A stretch of 64,000 nt of DNA, from positions 1 to 64,000 of the forward strand of contig JAIOTZ010000151.1 of NCBI GenBank assembly GCA_023374045.1, read 5' to 3'. Shown one piece after another: positions 50,758 to 60,771 of this stretch. The translations under genes and the position numbers were made by a program. This DNA comes from Limonium bicolor (Eukaryota > Streptophyta > Magnoliopsida > Caryophyllales > Plumbaginaceae). Every line of letters starts with the position of its first letter. Position 1 is the stretch's first letter. The notes beneath the pieces are model-generated. The model was not told the DNA's origin. It made no database searches and saw only the letters and a list, made by a program, of their open reading frames with translations.

Positions 50758-51787
50758 TTGGGCGTGGATTGAGTGGATCGAACTCCGGATTGTAGATTTA
50801 CAATCTGTTGAGAGAGTTGTTCTACTTTGGAGCGAAGATCATCTCGATCTTGCTAATTTCTTTGATCTTGGAGTTGGCCCACTCAGGTAGTTCAGAGGAG
50901 GTGACTTGTTTGATAAACTTGACTGGCTTAAGGGAGAGAGCGTACTCCTTTTCTTTCAGTTTTTGAGTGAGGTTTTTGATAGTGGTGTTCAGGGATATAT
51001 TTTTGGATTCAGAAGCATTTAGATTATTTTGAAGAGAACAACACTTGTTAGTAAAGATGGTGAGGTCTTGTTTGAGAGAGTCGATCAGGGTGAGAGACTC
51101 TTTCGGTCACCCTGGATAAATTGAGTTCGTTCTAAGGTATCATGAAGTTCCTTTTGAAGGGAATCAACATGACACCTTGATTCTTGTAGATCTAACCTGA
51201 GAGAACAAGAGATGGTTTTGTGTTCCTCAGCTTCATCTCTAAGGGCATACATAAGACCTTTTGAGATTTCGAGTTCCTCAGATAGCTCGGTTATTTTGCT
51301 GGTAAGACTTGCTTTGAGGGAGTTGTTCTCGGAGACAATTTTAGCAATTAAAGTCATAAATCCCATAGGAGAAATACGGTAAAGGTCTGTTTCAAGTGGA
51401 GAACGAGTTACCTAATTGTATGGAATTATGGATTCTATTGTGTCGTGTGCCATGAGACATACCAGGCTGCTAGACTATGCGTCTGGATCGTCGGAGTCTG
51501 AATCACCCCAACCAACAGCTGCCATCAGCGATCTCCCTTGAGATTTTCCATACTGGTTCTTGAGTAAGGGGACAGTCCTTCTTGAAGTGACCGAGTTTTA
51601 TAATGCAGAGTTGAGAACGACCGACTCTGTCGATTAGGTTGGTTACGCATGAATTTTCGGAAGTTCTTGACTATGAAGACAAAGTCTTCTATAGTCTCAG
51701 CCTCACTTTCCTCAACAATAATGTCCACCAGCTCAGCCTTAGCTTGTCTGATTTGAGTATCAGCGACATAGGCTCCTTCTTGGTTAA
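50758..51787 (-). pseudogene. Copia Gag middle region (degenerate knuckle, coiled coil)
   Basis: Frame 51525-51728 includes an acidic stretch ('VEESEAETIEDFVF'), and another frame near 51600-51560 reads 'LGHFKKDCPLTQEP', a zinc knuckle whose second Cys is lost. Frame 51085-51366 ('KITELSEELEISKGLMYA' and on) is a clear heptad-type coiled coil. This order of knuckle, coiled coil and second knuckle is typical of Sirevirus-like Gag. Several frame changes are needed. Confidence 0.65.
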
Positions 51788-52507
51788 CTACTGAGTTGAA
51801 TTAACCTGCAAGGCTTGGTCATTCAAAGTAGTAGTCTTACTAGAAGAGGGAGAAGAAGTATTACCACACTTCTTTCTAACATTCTTCTTGTATTTATCTA
51901 CAGATTGTAGATAAGAACCTAGGTCTTGACAGCTCCATTTAGATAAATCCTTGCATGCTTTGGTGGAGATTACCGTCTCTGCCCATTCTTCTCTGAGACT
52001 GTCCAGCAATTTGTGCAAGACACTCTCTCTATCTGGTAAGATGCTAACTTCCTGCATAGTAGTAGTTAGTAAGTAGAAACGATCAAGCACTTCTTCTTCC
52101 AGTGACTCACCGGTTTTTTGCAGAAAATTTTCATAGTCCATTCGGAGTTCTTGAGCTTTGCATTTCTTGAGTTCAGTGACTCCTTCGTGGGTAGCTTGAA
52201 GGAGTGTCCATATCCCATTTGCGGACTTACAGTGATTGACTCTCCTTTGTTCTGGGATGGATAGGCAAGTGTATATTGCACGTGATGCTTGTCGATTCAG
52301 ATCGTACCTTTTGCGATCTGCAGCAGTCCATGTTGATCGATCTGGATTGACTGCAACATCTCCTCCAGTGACTATCTCCCAAAGCTCAGAGTTGACAGAC
52401 TCAATGTGTTGCCCGATCTGGTTTTTCCAATGGTCGTAGTTGGTGGAGGTGAGTCTGGGGTGCTCGAAGTGCATTTTGTTGTTTTGATTGGCGAAGAGAT
52501 CTGCCAT
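51788..52507 (-). pseudogene. Copia Gag N-terminal region
   Basis: An uninterrupted frame of 239 codons starts at the ATG at 52507, 32 nt after the PBS on the minus strand, which supports this start. 'HFEHPRLTSTNYDHWKNQIG' and 'LWEIVTGG' match the copia gag-polypeptide (UBN2-type) domain that forms the capsid. It ends in a stop at 51788 before the knuckle region, so full Gag is truncated in this copy. Confidence 0.85.
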
Positions 52508-52538
52508 TGCTTCGTTGATTGACCGTTAGCCTAAGCAA

Positions 52539-52551
52539 GGCTCTGATACCA
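52539..52551 (-). other. Copia primer-binding site
   Basis: Minus-strand TGGTATCAGAGCC lies two bases after the LTR end CCTACA and matches initiator tRNA-Met. Confidence 0.9.
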
Positions 52552-52553
52552 CT

Positions 52554-53372
52554 TGTAGGATCGGGTGGCTAACTCAACCAACCAAAGGAGTGATTCTAAG
52601 AATTATTTTGACTCAATCAGCCTTCGTAAGTGAGAAACACTCTGTGATGCAGAGGCACTCAATCGAATTGATTAAACTGAGGGTGCGGAAGACTCTTGCG
52701 GTAATTGAAACGAAATGATGAAAAGAAAGAAGGACTCTGTTGAACTCAGCAAGATACACAAATAAGCTATTTAATTTCCTGGTCTAATAAAACAACTTAC
52801 AAATGTCCACTAAGTAGAAAGGATCTACTTAGCGTTTTTTCACACACTCACCCACACACTTTCTAATCAGATCAATGGTAAGCGTAGTGAAACTAGGATC
52901 TTCCTAGGCAAGTCTATCTAAAAGCGCTAACTAACTTGGTATGTATTCTCTCTCTCTCTTTCTGGCTTACGAAGCGATTCTCTTTCTCTCTAAGCTCTGA
53001 AATAATCCTCAATGAAAGCACACATAAAACTGACTATTACACAGCTTATTATACTCTCAATACAATAGTAGGTCGAAGGAGTTAGTTTCGAAAATACCGG
53101 AACTACTTAGTGGACAACTTCCAACGGCATTGAGTAGTCTTCTTACTTAGGCCGCGATCTTCGGGTGTTGAGGGAAGACTTCATGACCGTTGTGGCGATT
53201 AAGGCATTCCCGAGTTGACTCCTTGTTATTCGCAACAGCACGGGAGAGTCTGTGAAGTCTTCTTAGTTGCGTGGACTCTATTGAAGTGGCTCACTCTTTG
53301 TGTCTGTATAGGGATGATTGACTCTGTCGAGGTGATAGGCTATCTCTGCTGCAACACTCCGATGTCCCAACA
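52554..53372 (-). repeat. Copia 5' LTR
   Basis: Direct repeat of 44018-44837. On the minus strand the TATA box has one T fewer than in the other LTR (TATAATA, 53047-53053), perhaps weakening the promoter. Confidence 0.9.
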
Positions 53373-53837
53373 GATGTGTGAAGCCGGGGGCTTGTTTGCT
53401 AATTGAGTTTACTGCAATATATGTTGTTGCTTTACTGTTTTTATATTAAACTATTTGCATGAAAATGAATTGCATGCTCTCGACCAATTGACTGAGGGTC
53501 TGAGGGGGCATGACAGTCATGTAGAAACATATTAGCAGGGGCTGATTCCGTAACCAAAACAAACATTTTTGCAGGTATGCAGCTTCCGGTGTCGACAAAG
53601 AGCGGGACGCGCTGGGTAGTTTAGTTACAGTTGTTTGAATATGCACTGTTGCATTTTGATACTAACTTAGAAACGTGTATAGGATTGGGATACTTAGAAT
53701 GCTCATTGTGAATGTTTTTATATTGGTTTGGGAAGGTTAGATCTATCTCTTGTTGTCACTGTGGGAAATTGTTTCGTATTTATATATATATATATATACA
53801 GTAAGCACGTTATTACTCGTATGGGCGAGTGAGAACG

Positions 53838-53926
53838 GTGACACCAGTAGTTCAATTGTTTAGATTACCGCTGCGATTACAAATTAAGTAAGACGATTAG
53901 GAGCCGATTAGAGTAGGGGTGTTACA
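53838..53926 (+). other. Terminal inverted repeat at LARD2 LTR 3' end
   Basis: GTGACACC (53838-53845) pairs with GGTGTTAC (53918-53925) at 7 of 8 positions. ACCGCTG between them is the counterpart of the CAGCGGAAR box on the other strand. Confidence 0.5.
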
Positions 53927-53930
53927 AAAG

Positions 53931-53942
53931 TGGTATCAGAGC
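53931..53942 (+). other. LARD2 primer-binding site
   Basis: TGGTATCAGAGC after the LTR end and spacer AAAG, identical in layout to the LARD on the minus strand. Confidence 0.9.
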
Positions 53943-53957
53943 GGTTACCACTCTGAT
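53935..53957 (+). other. Hairpin overlapping the LARD2 primer-binding site
   Basis: ATCAGAGCGG (53935-53944) and CCACTCTGAT (53948-53957) form a 10-bp stem with one C/A mismatch and a 3-nt loop. It matches the perfect hairpin at 23701-23724. Confidence 0.75.
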
Positions 53958-54977
53958 GACAAGAGATAATACGATTTATACAGTGAGCATAGGTTTTGTA
54001 ATACGAGAAACGTTGTGAGATACGTGACCTCGCGGGGTTGATGCAATGCTTAAAGCTTGCACACCATAGCCGTAGGGGCACTTCAATATTAAAACGACCA
54101 AGACTACGGTATTAGACCGAGTAAAGGTCTAACCCGACCTCTTGACATATGTCAGGGAGAGGTCTGGGTAACAGTAGAAAGGAAGAATGCGGCGCAGCGG
54201 AAGGTGGTGAAGGTCCAGTAACCCCAAGTAACGTGAAGACGATATGAACCGCTCGCACTTGATGGGAGAGATCCCATGAAATTTGCTATGGTACCCCACC
54301 CCCCCGCAGCCCGTACCTCGAGTACTATCAATTGAGGAAAATGAAATGAGAAGCACCACAGAGATAACTCTCCTGATCGGGAAGACCCGATGTGGATGCT
54401 ATGAGAATTATGTTAAATATAGAAAATAAGACTTGTGTTTTGATGTAATGTTTAGGACCGGGGGTCCTGGTAAAGGCGTAGTGTCTACCATACGAGTACG
54501 AGATGAATATAAACCGAGGTTGAGGAGATAATTCCTGTAGGACTAATGGGGCTAACTTGCTATAAGCAAAGCAACCTTGTCTACATCCAGGAAAGCACTG
54601 ATTAGTGCGCTTGGGGGGAAAGAGGTTGGAAACGACGAGTAATGATTAGTTTATGAGATATGTAATGGACGGAATGGATGACCTTTTTGAAGTCTCACCC
54701 TAAGCGAGTAACTCTAATCCATGCAATACTGAAGGTTCAAGATGGCCTGACGTGTATGAAAGAGATCATGAGAGCTGTAGAAACAAGAACTCGCTATGTT
54801 GCTATCATGCAACGCCTCGTGAGGGAAGTATGACCTTACAACCACAGGGTAAACTTGTGGAACGAGTGCGGGAGTGAGACTGTATTAATTTGAATAAGAA
54901 CTTTTGATAGGAACATGAACCCGATTAGGGAATAGCACTCCACTGACACACCGTACCGGTGGCTCAGTCTGCATGGC

Positions 54978-54997
54978 GCACTTGCCATTGCAAGTGT
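54978..54997 (+). other. LARD2 leader hairpin 1
   Basis: GCACTTGC and GCAAGTGT form an 8-bp stem (one G/T wobble) with loop CATT, 1047 nt from the PBS start. The LARD counterpart is 1046 nt from its PBS. Confidence 0.7.
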
Positions 54998-55036
54998 CAC
55001 ATGAACTAAAGTATTAAATTTCAACCTGCCTTGCGC

Positions 55037-55052
55037 ACTTGCTACAGCAAGT
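55037..55052 (+). other. LARD2 leader hairpin 2
   Basis: ACTTGC and GCAAGT form a 6-bp stem with loop TACA. The extended unit starts at 55035, 1104 nt from the PBS start, the same distance as in the LARD. Confidence 0.6.
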
Positions 55053-57902
55053 TGAGCGACGGTAAACTAACCCTAAAGGACCGAGTGGTCCAGGTGGTTA
55101 CAAATACACAAAACATTATGTGAGTCCATAATGCAATGAAGCAAGACACAGCCTTCTTAAGGCAGGGTTATGAAACCCTTGGGTTGGAGGTTGATAAAAC
55201 CTCGGGAAGACCTAGCCGGTCTGACCATTAAACCTGAAATAATACACACCATTTAGTAGAGTATGGAAAAGGGAGTAATGAAAACAACGGTAGTTAGTGC
55301 CTACAAGCCTAACCCCAGTGCCAGTATGACATTAAACGTCAAGCATCACCGGTGGGGAGTGTCGAGTCTTCAGGACCAGCATAACCATATTTTGGGAGTG
55401 CACGACTTGTGGTTAAACCACTACCATTAACATTGCCAGAGGGCAAGAAGTGAGCTATACGAGCCAAGACTTTAAATTAAACCTAACCAAGCTGAGTAAC
55501 GTCAGCTTATAACTCGAGTGAGGGTAACAAGTGATGTGGACATGGTATCTGGGATCCAATGAGTGCTGAACTTGCTTACCCCCTCCAAGTTTGAGTTGAG
55601 CATCCTGATTTGGCCGAAGAGAACGGCTCAGGTGTATATAGTGTCTAGGGAAATAATAGACAAGTGCTGTTATGGCAAACTATTTTGTAGTTGTAAGAAA
55701 AGATTAGGCAGATGCGAACGTACAATAAAGGGGCCGACGTTGTGCCGCACCACACACACCGGGGGTGTTGTGAACCCATTATACTGCTAGACTCCCGTAC
55801 GGAGGGCAGTGGATATAACTGAACAGTGAATTTGCCTGACGATAGAAGAGATACCGTTACCTCGAAAGAGGATGGAGGAAATATGAGTTGAATAAGAGTA
55901 AGGACTACACATTGAAGTGCGATGATTAGCGGAACCCACTAAGTTGTGGGTGTCCAATTGTAACCTGAGGAGAAAGTGTTAGAACCAACTAGGATTAAAT
56001 TAAATAGAAAGACACAATCATTTAACTATTAGAATAGCACAGGGCCTGAATATATCGTATGGCATCCGCCTACGAAAGGATACCCTTAGTACCACCAAAA
56101 TGACCCAAAACTAGGAGAACAAAGGTAATGAATCACGAATACTGATTAATATCAGGCTAAAGAGGGACTACCATAGTCTGGGGAAACACGAGGTGTCAAC
56201 CCTTGTCATGGAGTCCACACTACACCAGAGGGGTAAACCCCATGGATTGGGTGGAGTTCGATAACTGAAAACTCATATCGGAAGGTGTTAACAGCCTAGG
56301 AGTGAACGGGAGAGGGTAGTGAATAGTTACTAATCCCCCACTCACAGATACCGTATGACGAGCATGTGAAAACCAGTATTAGGGCGATAAGTCGCAAACA
56401 CACCTATCTTAGAGAAGGTAAGGATATATACATTAATAAAGGAACCCATAGAACGCAGAGAACCCTCTAGGGCCATTCTGACATTAAAGGTTAAGAATTG
56501 GCGGCATAGTTACTTCAACATAAATTACCAGGACTAAGAGTACGATAACCCACCGGGTACAAACACTACGAGTGCACTAAACGAGACATGGGACGACCAC
56601 ACTCCTAGGAGCTTGTGGCATGACAAAACTTACATTAAGTTAGTGGGTAGTAGTAATGTATCAGTATGGTACCCCATGTATGTAAAAAAGTAGTTGGAAG
56701 GACCAAGGAGTAATCAACTCTGTGTCTAAGTCAGTGAATGGAATCCTGACTTGGTAAACCATGAATTGACAAGAGAGATCTCAGTCAAACTAACAAGGTT
56801 AGGAAAAATTAAGGATAGCTGGATAATAAAATGACATAAGGTCGCAACTCCACAGTGGATGAGTTAGAACACAAGTTTGGGAGATTTTAGTAATGGCAAG
56901 GTGTACCCATGAATGAGAAGAGGAATTGTGTATCTTAGGAAGTTATATTAGAGAAACCTTTGTAATATTATAGATGCCACCCAAAAAGGGGGCACAGAGA
57001 GTTATATCCTACGCTGAGGGCGCTGCGATGATGTCGTATAAACAATAATAACCACATGCTCAAGCCAATAAAAAGAACGTTAGTATGTTAGTACCAAGGG
57101 GCTGAACAGAAAACGAACGCCAAGCTAAATCCCACAGTCGTATTGTATGTTTACAACAGACGAAGGGCAAAAGCGAGATTACAAAGATACTCTAAGCTGG
57201 AGAATAGATACTCCATGCAACCGCAACAGCGGATAACCGTCCAATCGACTGGTACGTGGTGCGAACAAAGTGACCATTATAATAACTGTTAACCCGAATT
57301 ATGTTGGTGAGAATCAGAACGTGGAAGATCAGATAAACAAATGGATTCCCCTAATCGATAAAGAGGGATGAACCATGTGTGGGGGGTACTAAAATACCAC
57401 TAACACAGGGGGATACGAGTTCACACCAGCAAAAGAGAACCTACAAGGTACCTAAGGAACGAACTCATCCCAGAGGAAAATAACTTGGAGTCATGAGGCG
57501 CCAGTTAGTTGCACATATCAGACCCGTCTTGATATTTTAGAGACAACTACTGCAAGCACTAGGTGCTAGAGCCTAGCTCGACAACCCTTACACCAAAGGA
57601 TAGTTCGGTAGGGTGGCATGAACTCTTGTCAATATACCATGAGCATGTATAGAGGTTAGTGTGACTGAATAAAAGCTAGTCGAAATACCTAGCAGGTTGG
57701 GAAAACAATGATGTGTGTACATCTCCCGATCTAACCGTATATGAACATACATACACCTAACCGAGATAGGCAGTATAGCCATAGGGGCTAAAGTCCGACC
57801 CTAGAGAAAAAGGGGTAATGAAATATGTAGCACATTAGTGCACGAATAATTCCACTGGAGTGGAACATCTTGAACTTATTACTTCAAGATGATATATTCG
57901 TA

Positions 57903-57920
57903 GATTACGTGGGCGTAATC
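57903..57920 (+). other. Hairpin just upstream of the LARD2 polypurine tract
   Basis: GATTACG and CGTAATC form a perfect 7-bp stem with loop TGGG. Relative to 18658-18674 two base pairs differ, and both are preserved as pairs. Confidence 0.75.
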
Positions 57921-57926
57921 GTTTTT

Positions 57927-57940
57927 AAAGGGGGGTAGAG
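57927..57940 (+). other. LARD2 polypurine tract
   Basis: AAAGGGGGGTAGAG, nearly the same as the LARD PPT. Confidence 0.85.
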
Positions 57941-58958
57941 CGATTTCACACGCCTAAAATATACCGTACGTAGAGAGTACGTAGCGCATGGTACACATGC
58001 TGAAAAACTATATGTACGTAGAGTACAAGTATTATGATTGTGTTATATTACTTGAGGTAATAGTGTTATGTATTATGTGTATGAACATATATATATTTTA
58101 GTTCGCATTAGTTGTGGCGAATAGGAAAAGGAGAATAGATAGAGTGTTCTTATCCTCTTTCCGATTATTTATGCAAACGTTGCGAACATTAAACACATAA
58201 ACGCCTAGCTTGTTAGCTCCGTTGAGAGTGCAAGTAGGTCTATCTGGTAGCTCCGATGGGAGATTTCAAATAGAAGTAGATAGCTCCATACTATATGATT
58301 TGTGACTCTATATAAAACCGATTATAGAAATGCGACGAGTGAATCGGCATGAGACCGATGTGTAACCTAGTGGAGTTAAAACCTCTAGGAGTTGTATGAA
58401 TAAATATAAGTCAAGAGAACTTGGTACATGGTTAGGATACATGATCCTATATGCCAATGATTAGATTAATTACACTAGTTGACTTGTGTATCTATAGAAC
58501 ACAAGGTGGCAAATATCAAGAGGAAACATGATTAGAAATGACTAAACAATTTATTGATTGAAATTGACGTGGGAAGTTGAACTTGATCCTGGTCCGATCA
58601 AGTGAAACCGAACAAAATTGAGGTGACAGATAGTTCAACACTGACGCTGACCACGTCGGGGTTGGATGACTCTCGAAACTTCCTACAAGTGGACACAGAT
58701 ATGAATAGAAATTGGAATTTAGGACGTCACTCGAAGAGCCGTGGACTGTAGAGTCCTTCATTATTAGACCGGTGTGTCTGCGAGTGACATCACCCAAAGA
58801 GCCAGGGACCGCAGAGCCCTTTGTCATTAGACCGGTGTGCCTGCGGGTGATTAAGGAAATTAGGTGATACTATCCGAGGAGCCATGGACCGCAGTGCCCT
58901 TCGTTATTAAACCGGTGTGTCCACGGTAGTAGTACGTAGTAGACGTTGGTTAGCATGG
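57941..58958 (+). mobile_element. LARD2 3' LTR, first part only
   Basis: It follows the PPT, so it should be LTR. The start CGATTTCACACGCCTAAAATA is only loosely like TGAAATACCCCTAAATAATT and does not match 40223. It is interrupted at 58959 by the Ogre-like LTR. Non-coding apart from the repeat at 58722-58940. Confidence 0.45.
58722..58940. repeat. Three-copy diverged minisatellite
   Basis: Units centred on GAGCC(a/g)(t/g)GGAC(c/t)G...TTATTA(g/a)ACCGGTGTG recur at about 58735, 58798 and 58879. Confidence 0.75.
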
Positions 58959-59468
58959 TGTTATACCCAAAATTTTGACCCCCCTGGTTAGGGTCTGCAA
59001 GGTTTTGGTGTCGTGAGGGATATTTGATCGGGTAATGAGGGATTCCGGCTCGATCGGCGTGTTCCAGGGCCTGAGGAGCAGTTTCGTCACTATCAGGGGC
59101 GTTTTCGTAATTTTTAAGGCTTCTGAGTTCTCCTATAGGCTTTCTCTCTCCTCCAAAGGGTGCCCAAATCAGCTCGAAATGCTTTGATATTTAACCCATG
59201 ATAGAGGATGACATTTTAAGCATAATGGCGTTGGAATTTTGATTTTTCGAATTTCCAATAATTTTCTAGCAATTTCTGACTGAATCTGACGAGAAATTCA
59301 ATTTAAAAATGCTCCAGCATTTAAAAAATTCGTTTCCACCTCAGAAAATTCATAATATCCATTATTGACATGTGGTTAAAATTTCATAGCAAAATTCCTT
59401 TGGGAAGTTACTTAGTTAAAATATCGAAAAATCTTACTTTTACTAGATTTCTTTATCTTTAAGAAAGT

Positions 59469-59478
59469 CTATATAAAG
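59469..59478 (+). promoter_or_regulatory. TATA box of the Ogre-like LTR
   Basis: CTATATAAAG about 510 bp into the LTR. It is the best TATA match here and suits a retrotransposon promoter, with transcription expected about 30 bp downstream. Confidence 0.55.
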
Positions 59479-60057
59479 GGATAGGTTTTTGGATAAAATG
59501 AGGACCTCACATACTCAAGAACCCTAGAGAGTCAGAAAAGGCAGCTTCCTCTCTCTCTCTCACGTTTTCCAACACCCGGCCACCCAAATCATACCGAAAA
59601 TCCCCCGAAACCACTATCTAAACACGTTTTCCGATCCCCAAAGCACAAATAATCATCAAAACCCCAAAAAACACCACCAAAACGTGAAAACAGCAAGAAC
59701 AACCAACAACCAGAAGCTTGGTTCGAAGTCCTTTCGGGTCTACCATCAACGGAGCACTCGACGAATCCCGGTGTGAAGAAACGTTGTGAATCCGAAGGTA
59801 AAACAGGTAGAAACTCAGCTTCCCTAATTCTCCACGGTGTTATCTGTCTTGCCTCGAAATTTGAGCTCAAACTAACCTTCGTAGGCTTCTGTATTGCTGT
59901 TTATTTAAGCCTCTGTCAGATAACTTGTTTGCTAAGTTTCGTGCTTAATTCGAATTCAAATTGAAAACTTTCAATCACTACGTCTTGTACATCTTTCAGG
60001 CTACACACCCATAAAATTTGAGCTCAAAACACCCTCGGGAACCTTCTGAAAACCCCT

Positions 60058-60320
60058 GTCCGTGGGTGGTCCGTGACCTCGGACCTATGGTCCGGGACCT
60101 CGACGCGTGTTGTCCGAGACCACGGCAACACCCACGGACGGCGGCGGGATTTAAAAATTCAAAATTTTAGGTTTTTTTTAATGATGTCCGGGCCCACGGA
60201 CAGCCTGTCCGTGGCCCGGGACTTTGCAAATTTTTGTTTTCCTTTAATTTCGACTTTTTTGTGCATTTAGGTTAGCTGGGGTCCGTGGTTTCGGACATTA
60301 GGTCCGTGGCTACGGACGGA
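60058..60320. repeat. GTCCGTGG/CCACGGAC dyad cluster
   Basis: Repeated half sites such as GTCCGTGG, GGTCCG, CCACGGAC and CGGAC occur in both orientations at 60058-60142, 60185-60224 and 60281-60320, allowing hairpins. Confidence 0.7.
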
Positions 60321-60753
60321 AATGAAATTTGACCTAATTCTGCCTCCGAAACCCTAGTTTAGGTAATTTCACTTTTCACTTTAATTTTCTGTCAAAAAAT
60401 GCTAAAAACACAAAAAAAAAACAGAAGCTCGCGCACTTAGGTTAAAACGACTCGTAATAAGCCGTAAATAAACTAAGTAGAGGAAAAACGACCTAGGAAG
60501 GGTAATGAAAGTAATTGAACCCTAATTAAGTCGAATATCAAGCCCCCGAACCCGAACTCTCCTTTCCTAATTTGATCTAGGTTAAAATTAGGTGGCGACT
60601 CATAATAGGTTCCAGTGAGCTAGCTTAGGTTTTAATAATTATTGTTATATGACATAGTTATTAATCTTAGGCTATAAGTGGACCTAAAACCCAATCAGAT
60701 CCCAATCAACTTTATTCAACATAGGATAGGGTTTAAAATCGAGGCTCACAGAC

Positions 60754-60771
60754 TGGCGACTCTGCTGGGGA
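60754..60771 (+). other. Primer-binding site of the Ogre-like element
   Basis: TGGCGACTCTGCTGGGGA, the PBS type found in Ogre/Tat elements (tRNA-Arg type by family knowledge), three bases after the LTR end. Confidence 0.75.

Larger units (their letters stand above)
44018..53372 (-). mobile_element. Sirevirus-like Ty1/copia retrotransposon, complete with TSD
   Basis: 9355 bp with LTRs of 820 and 819 bp at 44018-44837 and 52554-53372. TSD GATGT is at 44013-44017 and 53373-53377. On the minus strand the order is LTR, PBS, Gag, protease, integrase, RT, RNase H, an extra ORF, PPT, LTR; integrase before RT is the copia order. Length, a Gag with coiled coil plus zinc knuckle, and the RT motif '[15 protein letters not shown]' point to the Sirevirus (SIRE/Maximus) group. 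All ORFs carry frameshifts, and the two LTRs differ at several sites, so it is a dead, moderately old copy. Confidence 0.9.
40223..53926 (+). mobile_element. LARD2 5' LTR (about 4.3 kb), split by a copia element
   Basis: It starts TGAAATACCCTAACC at 40223 and ends GGGGTGTTACA at 53926, followed by spacer AAAG and PBS. Removing the nested copia element and one GATGT copy leaves 40223-44017 plus 53378-53926, about 4344 bp, close to the 4.6 kb of LTR B. It has no coding capacity. It contains an (AT)n run (about 43222-43245) and diverged GAGTC-GCTGTGC-type repeats (43800-43990). The start does not visibly match the sequence after the PPT at 57941, so whether both ends belong to one original LTR is uncertain. 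Confidence 0.6.
53927..57940 (+). mobile_element. LARD2 internal domain, non-coding
   Basis: About 4.0 kb between PBS and PPT with no ORF over 80 codons and no recognised domain. The first 100 bases resemble the LARD leader by eye (TGGTATCAGAGCGG, CTCTGATGAC, AGTGAGC, GAAACGTT). The hairpin pair at 54978 and 55035 keeps the LARD spacing from the PBS. This supports common descent of the two non-autonomous elements. Confidence 0.7.
58959..60750 (+). mobile_element. Ogre/Tat-like 5' LTR
   Basis: It starts TGTTATACCCAAAATTTTGA, similar to Ogre-type LTR starts, and ends GGCTCACA directly before the Ogre-type PBS. Length is 1792 bp. A TATA box and a GTCCG/CGGAC dyad cluster lie inside. Its 3' LTR is not in the window. 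Confidence 0.75.

Noticed and set aside
57588..57782. Short ORFs in the LARD2 interior as gag or pol relics
   Set aside because: No zinc knuckle, protease, RT or integrase motif found in any frame by eye.
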